Shown in pieces: positions 6,277 to 10,566 of a DNA stretch of 10,566 bases; the first letter of the stretch is position 1, and each line of letters starts with the position of its first letter. The notes under the pieces were generated by a model, which ran no database searches, was not told where the DNA came from, and was given only the letters and a program-made list of their open reading frames with translations. Source of the stretch: Bacillota bacterium (GTDB lineage Bacteria; Bacillota; Bacilli; Bacillales_B; DSM-18226); contig JAKACS010000055.1 in assembly GCA_021821235.1 (NCBI GenBank), forward strand, positions 1 through 10,566, read 5' to 3'. A program made the translations under genes and the position numbers.

Positions 6277-6975
6277 TTAGTTTGTATAGCGCGGGAAGAG
6301 AATGTTGTTTTCTAAATGGACATGCATAAAGGTTTGTTCTTCGAGTGCCTCTAGGCGCTTGTATACTAGGTTGTATGTACCGCAAGCGTCAAACGGAAGT
6401 TCATAATCTGCTGTTACATCACGCAGTTCCTTTAAGATTGCCCCTGCGGCATCATGCTCTTTTTCTAATTCAACAATGGCATTGATCGCTTCTTCCCGGT
6501 TGGCTACGGTGCCATCATTCAGCTGCTGGATAAGCGGGAAGACTGTTTCTTCTTCTTTTGCCGTGTGTTCGAGCATTTCTTTTTTAAAAGCATAAAACAG
6601 TTCATAAACTTTTAAAAGCTCAGGATGGTTTCCTCCGTGAACACGAGCAACTTTTGTTACATACGGGCTTAACATCGTTAGCTCTTCTTCAAGTGGGCGA
6701 TGGTATGCTGAGACAATATGTTCGATTAATGAACGTGTGTCGGAATGAATCCATTCTTCCATTTCATTTTCGTTTGGTTCGCTTGTTGCGAAAAGGGTTT
6801 GCAGCTCGGAAACGATTATTTTTGGATCAAGTCCTCTTTCCTGGGCAGCATTTGCCAGTGGAATATTTCCGCCGCAGCAGAAATCGATTCGGTGTTTTTT
6901 AAATAAATCACTTGATTTTGGCAGTTCATTGACAATATCTTTCACAAGGGTGTTTTCACTAAAAGGAAAGCTCAT
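6277..6975 (-). CDS. ric: Iron-sulfur cluster repair di-iron protein Ric/ScdA
   Basis: This 232-residue protein is a member of the RIC family (ScdA of Staphylococcus, YtfE of E. coli), cytosolic di-iron proteins that repair Fe-S clusters damaged by nitric oxide or oxidants. The N-terminal ScdA_N domain (about 1-60) carries the DFCCGG motif (C33, C34). The hemerythrin-like domain (about 78-230) has H92, H137, E141, H174, H218 and E222, whose spacing matches the six iron ligands of YtfE except for a longer loop before H174. The ATG at 6975 has AGGAGG 8 bases upstream. The promoter carries an Fnr box at -41.5, so the gene should be induced without oxygen, when nitrite reduction can yield NO. It diverges from moeA-mobB, and a strong terminator isolates it from moaA. 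Confidence 0.94.
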   Translation of the reverse strand: MSFPFSENTLVKDIVNELPKSSDLFKKHRIDFCCGGNIPLANAAQERGLDPKIIVSELQTLFATSEPNENEMEEWIHSDTRSLIEHIVSAYHRPLEEELTMLSPYVTKVARVHGGNHPELLKVYELFYAFKKEMLEHTAKEEETVFPLIQQLNDGTVANREEAINAIVELEKEHDAAGAILKELRDVTADYELPFDACGTYNLVYKRLEALEEQTFMHVHLENNILFPRYTN

Positions 6976-7003
6976 CCTTCATTCCTCCTTTTTTTCTATT
7001 AAA

Positions 7004-7045
7004 AGAATAACGAAATTCGAGAATAATGTTGGTGATGTGCATCAC
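7004..7045 (-). promoter_or_regulatory. Fnr-dependent class II promoter of ric
   Basis: The box GTGA-TGTGCA-TCAC (7032-7045) is centred at 7038.5; read from the plus strand the half-sites are GGTGA and TCACA. On the minus strand TATTCT (7009-7004) is the -10, predicting a start at 6997, so the box centre lies at exactly -41.5. The core can also be read as GTGATG-TG-CATCAC, a perfect 6-bp inverted repeat. An NO-responsive repressor site was looked for by eye and not recognised. Confidence 0.78.
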
Positions 7046-7063
7046 ATTCCAATGATGATTTTT

Positions 7064-7090
7064 TTGGTTCTTTTTATTTTTTTGTACAAT
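7064..7090 (+). promoter_or_regulatory. Weak candidate promoter for moeA-mobB
   Basis: TTGGTT (7064-7069) and TACAAT (7085-7090) have a short 15-bp spacer. A start near 7097 would leave a leader of about 100 bases and put the ric Fnr box at -58.5, which is not a standard activation position. No other -35/-10 pair in the 224-base gap is better. The true moeA promoter is unresolved. Confidence 0.25.
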
Positions 7091-7199
7091 TTTTCGAACA
7101 TTGGGTTGAAAATTTGCCATGTTTAAAAGTTTCGTATACCCTTAGAGTGAGAAAATCGGTTGATTGAATTAATATACATGCTTTTAGGAGCTGATAACC

Positions 7200-8465
7200 A
7201 TGTTAGAGAGAAGAAAGCCTATTTCCGTGAGTGAAGCAGTGGCAAAAATAATGGAGACACGAGTACAAGGTGCAACGGAATACGTAACAATTGATGAAAG
7301 CTATGGGAGGTTCCTTTCCGAGGATTTGAGAGCAACAAACGATGTGCCGCATTTTGATCGCGCTCCCTATGACGGATTTGCCGTCCGCAGTGCTGATACA
7401 AGCCTTGCATCTCTGACAAACCCAATTGATTTAGAAGTGATTGATCATATTGGCGCAGGTGCCGTATCGGAAAAAGTAGTAAAAGAAAACCAAGCTGTAA
7501 GAATCATGACAGGTGCCATGATGCCGGAAGGTGCTGATGCTGTCGCCATGCTCGAAGTGGTGCAAACGTCTGAAAAAAACGGCAAATCCTATATTACAAT
7601 TAAGCGCAGCCTTAAAAAAGGTGAAAATGTGTCGTTTCGTGCTGAGGATGCAAAAGAAGGCGAAGTGTTGGTGAAAAAGGGGACAAGAATTAACCCGGGT
7701 ATTCAAGCAATGCTTGCAACATTTGGTTATGCGAAAGTTCCCGTCGCCAAAAAACCGATCATTGGCTTATTCGCAACCGGCACAGAATTACTTGAAGTTG
7801 ATGAACCGCTCGTTCCCGGGAAAATACGCAACAGCAACGCCCATATGATTATCGCCCAAATTGAAAGGGCGGGAGGGGATGTACGGTACTTCGGCAAACT
7901 GCCTGATGTGTTCGATACATGCTTTGAAGCAGTTAAGGATGCGATCGAAACAGTTGACCTGCTCATGACCACCGGCGGTGTCTCTGTAGGTGATTTTGAT
8001 TACTTGCCGGCCATTTATGAAAAGCTCGGCGCAAAAGTATTGTTCAACAAAGTAGGAATGCGTCCTGGAAGTGTGACAACCGTGGCACAATACAATGGCA
8101 AAATTTTATTCGGTTTATCTGGCAACCCATCGGCCTGCTATGTTGGGTTTGAATTGTTTGCCCGTCCGGTCATTCGGACAATGCTGTTTTCACCAAAACC
8201 GCATTTACGCAAAGAAAAAGCCGTTCTTGGTGCCGATTTTCCAAAAGCGAACCCTTTTACTCGCTTTGTCCGTAGTACTGTAACAATCGAGGAAGGCAGG
8301 CTAAAGGTATCGCCAAGCGGTGTGGATAAATCCAATATTATTATGAGCCTTGCAGGCGCTAACTCGCTGATGATTCTTCCTGGCGGTACAAGAGGGTTTG
8401 AAGTGGGAACAGATGTGGAAGTCCTGCTGCTTGAGGATCAAACCGGCAGTGAGTGGCCTTGGTAA
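7200..8465 (+). CDS. moeA: Molybdopterin molybdenumtransferase MoeA
   Basis: MoeA inserts molybdate into adenylylated molybdopterin, the last step to active molybdenum cofactor. The 421-residue protein contains the family landmarks: DRAPYDGFAVR (53-63, with D58 matching a key E. coli MoeA aspartate), TGAMMPEGADAV (104-115), TGGVSVGDFDY (258-268) of the MoCF-binding fold, and GLSGNPSACYVGFELF after it. Length is normal for the family. The ATG at 7200 follows AGGAG by 9 bases. Its last 13 bases overlap the mobB start, so both are on one transcript with coupled translation. No Fnr box lies at a -41.5 position from any visible -10, unlike the neighbouring genes. Cytosolic; the matching MogA/MoaB adenylyltransferase is not in the window. 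Confidence 0.96.
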   Translation: MLERRKPISVSEAVAKIMETRVQGATEYVTIDESYGRFLSEDLRATNDVPHFDRAPYDGFAVRSADTSLASLTNPIDLEVIDHIGAGAVSEKVVKENQAVRIMTGAMMPEGADAVAMLEVVQTSEKNGKSYITIKRSLKKGENVSFRAEDAKEGEVLVKKGTRINPGIQAMLATFGYAKVPVAKKPIIGLFATGTELLEVDEPLVPGKIRNSNAHMIIAQIERAGGDVRYFGKLPDVFDTCFEAVKDAIETVDLLMTTGGVSVGDFDYLPAIYEKLGAKVLFNKVGMRPGSVTTVAQYNGKILFGLSGNPSACYVGFELFARPVIRTMLFSPKPHLRKEKAVLGADFPKANPFTRFVRSTVTIEEGRLKVSPSGVDKSNIIMSLAGANSLMILPGGTRGFEVGTDVEVLLLEDQTGSEWPW

Positions 8466-9007
8466 ATCCTTATATTTTCCAAGTTGTTGGTTACCAAAAT
8501 AGTGGAAAAACGACGGTTGTTTCCACATTGATAAAGGAATTGAACAAGTTGGGCAGGCAGGTGGCGGTGATTAAGCACCATGGTCATGGCGGCCGTCCTG
8601 AACTCGTTGAGACGAAAGATTCTGTGAAGCATGTAGGTGCTGGTGCCAAAGTGGCAGTCGTTGAGGGCGGCGGGAGGCTGATTCTGCAAGCAGATCAGCC
8701 ATCATGGAATTTAGCCGATGAAATTGAGCTGATCCGTTTCTTTCAGCCTGATATTATTTTAATTGAAGGTCACAAAAAGGAAAATTACCCAAAACTATTG
8801 CTATTAAAAGAAAAAAAAGATCTTGAATTATTCCATTTCATCAGCAATATTAAAATCGTGCTGGCGTGGGAACAAACATTGCAAAAACAGCTTGAATCCA
8901 TCACTTCTGCTCCGTCATTTCTTATCAATGACCTGAAAGGGATAGCCTGGACGGTTCACCACATTGAGGAGCAAATAAAGAGGATTCATTCCCAGTCAAA
9001 AAAGTGA
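8453..9007 (+). CDS. mobB: Molybdopterin-guanine dinucleotide biosynthesis protein MobB
   Basis: MobB is a GTP-binding P-loop protein that assists MobA in attaching GMP to molybdenum cofactor, giving the bis-MGD form used by nitrate reductase. The 184-residue product has Walker A GYQNSGKTT (13-21), the family IKHHGHGG segment, and ILIEGHK, a Walker B-like element. The GTG at 8453 gives the usual short N-terminus ahead of the P-loop; TTG at 8459 is an alternative. No proper ribosome site lies at normal distance (GAGGA is about 17 bases upstream), so initiation probably depends on ribosomes finishing moeA, which overlaps by 13 bases. The stop at 9005-9007 is followed by about 90 bases before a terminator. 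Confidence 0.93.
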   Translation: MALVNPYIFQVVGYQNSGKTTVVSTLIKELNKLGRQVAVIKHHGHGGRPELVETKDSVKHVGAGAKVAVVEGGGRLILQADQPSWNLADEIELIRFFQPDIILIEGHKKENYPKLLLLKEKKDLELFHFISNIKIVLAWEQTLQKQLESITSAPSFLINDLKGIAWTVHHIEEQIKRIHSQSKK

Positions 9008-9049
9008 CAATTTTGTTACAATTTTAATGCATTTTCCTGCTATTTCCGT

Positions 9050-9055
9050 TATAAT
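9050..9055 (+). promoter_or_regulatory. Isolated perfect -10 (TATAAT) after mobB
   Basis: A consensus TATAAT in the mobB-ywiC gap predicts a start near 9062, with no recognisable -35. Transcription from here would give an RNA of about 60 bases ending at the terminator at 9094-9120, or a frame of 36 codons (9071-9181, start MFVDIESEKEG) that runs through that hairpin. Both are speculative. Confidence 0.25.
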
Positions 9056-9093
9056 GGCAGTAGGGGATATTATGTTTGTTGATATAGAATCGG

Positions 9094-9120
9094 AAAAAGA
9101 AGGCGAATGCCTTCTTTTTT
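9094..9120 (+). terminator. Intrinsic terminator of moeA-mobB
   Basis: AAAAAGAAGGC (9094-9104), loop GAAT, and GCCTTCTTTTT (9109-9119) form a perfect 11-bp stem ending in a T run. It is the only terminator between mobB and ywiC and isolates the Fnr-controlled ywiC promoter. Confidence 0.85.
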
Positions 9121-9163
9121 TAATTGGAAAAGTTAAAAAATCGCCTAAACGGGCTTCAATTAG

Positions 9164-9206
9164 TGTGACATCTTTCACTTAATTTTTTCAGTGCCTCGCT
9201 TATAGT
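9164..9206 (+). promoter_or_regulatory. Fnr-dependent class II promoter of ywiC
   Basis: TGTGA-CATCTT-TCACT (9164-9179) is a full match to the Gram-positive Fnr box. The -10 TATAGT at 9201-9206 predicts a start at 9213, so the box centre 9171.5 lies at exactly -41.5. The ribosome site of ywiC follows 8 bases after the predicted start, giving a leader of only 20 bases. Confidence 0.9.
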
Positions 9207-9232
9207 AGGGTTGAGCGAAAGGAGGGTGCAGG

Positions 9233-9955
9233 ATGAAACTTTTTATGCCAAAACAACACGGAGCCTGGGCAATGGTGACGGTTCCATTCTGGCTTGGTGT
9301 GATCGCAGGTGGATTTGTTTGGCAGGATGTTCCGTTTTTTCTTGGATGGGTGTTGTTATACTTGGCTACCTATCCAATGCTACTGTTATTTAAAAAGAAA
9401 AAAATGTCCTTCTATACTGGCTGGACATTGCGCTATTTGATTCCGGCTGTTCTTTTATTGCTGTTCCCGTTCGCTGAAAATCCAGCCGTTGTTTATTTTG
9501 GTTTGCTGATGATTCCTTTTTTTATTATCAATACTTTTTATTCTTCTCAAAACAAAGACCGTGCGTTTATGAATGATTTAAGTGCAATTTTTGCCTTTTC
9601 TTTTGCCAGTCTGGCAAGCAGTTTTTTAAGCAGCCGAATTGTCACTGGTGAATCTATCTTTGTTTTTTCCGCATCCGTGCTTTTTTTCGTTGGCAGCACT
9701 TTTTATGTCAAAACAATGATTCGTGAAAAAAAGAACCCGCAGTTTAAGTGGCTTTCTTGGATCTATCACTTGATCCTACCGTTGATTTGGCTAGCGTTCG
9801 GGTATTGGATCGCAGCCATTGCTGTTTTGCCAAGCTTGCTCAGGGCAGTTGGGTTTTACGGCAAACCGCTATCAACCAAAATGGTCGGGATTTATGAAAT
9901 TGTGAATGCTGCTCTTTTCTTTGCGGTTATGGCTGTTCAAATCATCGTAAACTAA
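9233..9955 (+). CDS. ywiC: YwiC-like integral membrane protein
   Basis: This 240-residue protein has about eight hydrophobic segments (near 12-29, 36-53, 66-82, 85-103, 116-136, 141-160, 175-200 and 217-239) and no soluble domain, so it lies in the cytoplasmic membrane. The N-terminal PKQHGAW motif and the NKDRAFMND segment in a loop after the fourth hydrophobic stretch identify the YwiC-like family. In B. subtilis ywiC sits in the narK-fnr-arfM-narGHJI region. Function is unknown; the polar loop with N107, D109, N114 and D115 vaguely recalls the Asp-rich loop of UbiA prenyltransferases, which is only a guess. The ATG at 9233 has GGAGGG 6 bases upstream. It is monocistronic, with a consensus Fnr box at -41.5 and a terminator touching its stop codon. 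Confidence 0.85.
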   Translation: MKLFMPKQHGAWAMVTVPFWLGVIAGGFVWQDVPFFLGWVLLYLATYPMLLLFKKKKMSFYTGWTLRYLIPAVLLLLFPFAENPAVVYFGLLMIPFFIINTFYSSQNKDRAFMNDLSAIFAFSFASLASSFLSSRIVTGESIFVFSASVLFFVGSTFYVKTMIREKKNPQFKWLSWIYHLILPLIWLAFGYWIAAIAVLPSLLRAVGFYGKPLSTKMVGIYEIVNAALFFAVMAVQIIVN

Positions 9956-9982
9956 AAACAGCCTATAGCTTAGGCTGTTTTT
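9954..9982. terminator. Bidirectional terminator between ywiC and fnr copy 2
   Basis: AAAAACAGCCTA (9954-9965) pairs with TAGGCTGTTTTT (9971-9982) around loop TAGCT. T runs on both strands allow it to end convergent ywiC and the second fnr gene, whose stop is at 9989. Confidence 0.92.
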
Positions 9983-9988
9983 GTACCC

Positions 9989-10566
9989 TCAATCGATTCT
10001 GCATATTTCAATCGGACAGTTTTCGCAGTCAATTTCAACTTTTAAATAATCAAGATCGTGTATGGTAATGGTTCCTTTATCTACTGAGATGACATTCGCT
10101 TTGCGTAAATCACTTAACAGGCGGTTGACCACTTCTCTTGACGTGCCGCAAAAATTCGCCAATTCCTGGTTTGTTAGCGGCAGTTGAATTAAGATGCCGT
10201 TATCGGTGTTTATTCCATAGCTATTGGAGATGCGGATCAAAGTGGAATACAATGCCCCTTTTTTACCATGAAGAACTAAGTCGCGAAATTTCGTTTGTGA
10301 TTTTCGATATTGGAGACTCATCCATTTCATAAATTCCAAGGCTAGCGGCAAGTTATGTGAGAGTTTTTCTTCAAGCGCATCTTTCAGGATGACCGCCACT
10401 TCTCCGCTCTCTGTAACCCGTCCTGTTACTAAATATTTCTCAGATGGACAAAATAAATCAATCTCGCCGATGATGTCGCCGGTTGTGCACATTCTTAAAC
10501 TCAATTCTCTACCGTCTGGAATCACTTTAGTCAAATGAACCATGCCGCTTTTGACAATAAAAAGTT
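9989..10566 (-). CDS. fnr: Fnr-type regulator, copy 2 (N-terminus beyond the window)
   Basis: The frame is open to the right edge, so the first methionine inside it (10543) is not the start: the upstream codons read LFIVKSG, continuing the beta barrel just as LYIILSG does in copy 1. The visible 191 codons lack roughly the first 40 residues. Hand alignment with copy 1 from that methionine to the end has no gap and 109 of 184 identical residues. It keeps Asp in KFRDLV and the C-terminal CENCPIEIC cysteines, so it should also bind a [4Fe-4S] cluster as B. subtilis Fnr does. Its recognition helix reads SREVVNR, against SRESTNR in copy 1, with the DNA-contacting R, E and R kept. The barrel differs more than the DNA-binding domain. 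Its promoter is outside the window. Confidence 0.88.
   Translation of the reverse strand, partial: LFIVKSGMVHLTKVIPDGRELSLRMCTTGDIIGEIDLFCPSEKYLVTGRVTESGEVAVILKDALEEKLSHNLPLALEFMKWMSLQYRKSQTKFRDLVLHGKKGALYSTLIRISNSYGINTDNGILIQLPLTNQELANFCGTSREVVNRLLSDLRKANVISVDKGTITIHDLDYLKVEIDCENCPIEICRID

Noticed and set aside
7144..7160. Possible Fnr box AGTGA-GAAAAT-CGGT before moeA
   Set aside because: Only the left half-site matches, and no -10 lies at the distance needed for a class II promoter.
9004..9022. Symmetric GTGACAA-TT-TTGTTAC at the mobB stop as an Fnr box
   Set aside because: The GTGA and TTAC cores are 8 bp apart instead of 6 and do not fit a -41.5 position for the TATAAT at 9050.
8996..9178. 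60-codon minus-strand frame between mobB and ywiC
   Set aside because: It covers a promoter, a terminator and an Fnr box, lacks a good ribosome site, and has no recognisable protein features.

Overview
The window is chromosomal DNA from a low-to-mid GC Gram-positive bacterium of the Bacillaceae, probably a Bacillus/Geobacillus-type facultative anaerobe. The evidence is strong AGGAGG-type ribosome sites, TTG/GTG starts, a yitU/yitV/yitW neighbourhood, and two Fnr regulators of the B. subtilis type with a C-terminal CxxCx4C iron-sulfur motif. I see no mobile element, tRNA, rRNA or CRISPR array.

Left part (1-2672), housekeeping. On the minus strand are a HAD phosphatase (YitU-like), then an unnamed 50-codon gene, then a DUF3813 gene. 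Diverging on the plus strand are an alpha/beta hydrolase (YitV-like, TTG start at 1505) and a MIP18/DUF59 iron-sulfur assembly factor (YitW-like), which overlap and end at a strong terminator.

Right part (2673-10566), an anaerobic nitrate-respiration support island. In order: a radical SAM/SPASM protein of unknown substrate (+), fnr copy 1 (-), moaA (+), ric/scdA iron-sulfur repair protein (-), moeA-mobB (+), the ywiC-like membrane protein gene (+), and fnr copy 2 (-), which runs off the right edge. Three of these genes make molybdenum cofactor (MoaA, MoeA, MobB), which nitrate reductase needs. Ric repairs clusters damaged by nitric oxide, a by-product of nitrate/nitrite respiration. No nitrate reductase gene is in the window; it may lie nearby.

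The main result is regulatory. Four separate promoters (radical SAM gene, moaA, ric, ywiC) each carry a GTGA-N6-TCAC type Fnr box, and in every case the box centre is exactly 41.5 bp upstream of the start predicted from the -10 hexamer. This is the class II activation geometry known for B. subtilis Fnr. The island therefore reads as a scattered Fnr regulon flanked by two Fnr paralogues that both keep the predicted cluster ligands. The moeA-mobB operon has no such box at its own promoter. A second oddity is a small hairpin element downstream of the radical SAM gene, with a partial inverted copy downstream of moaA.
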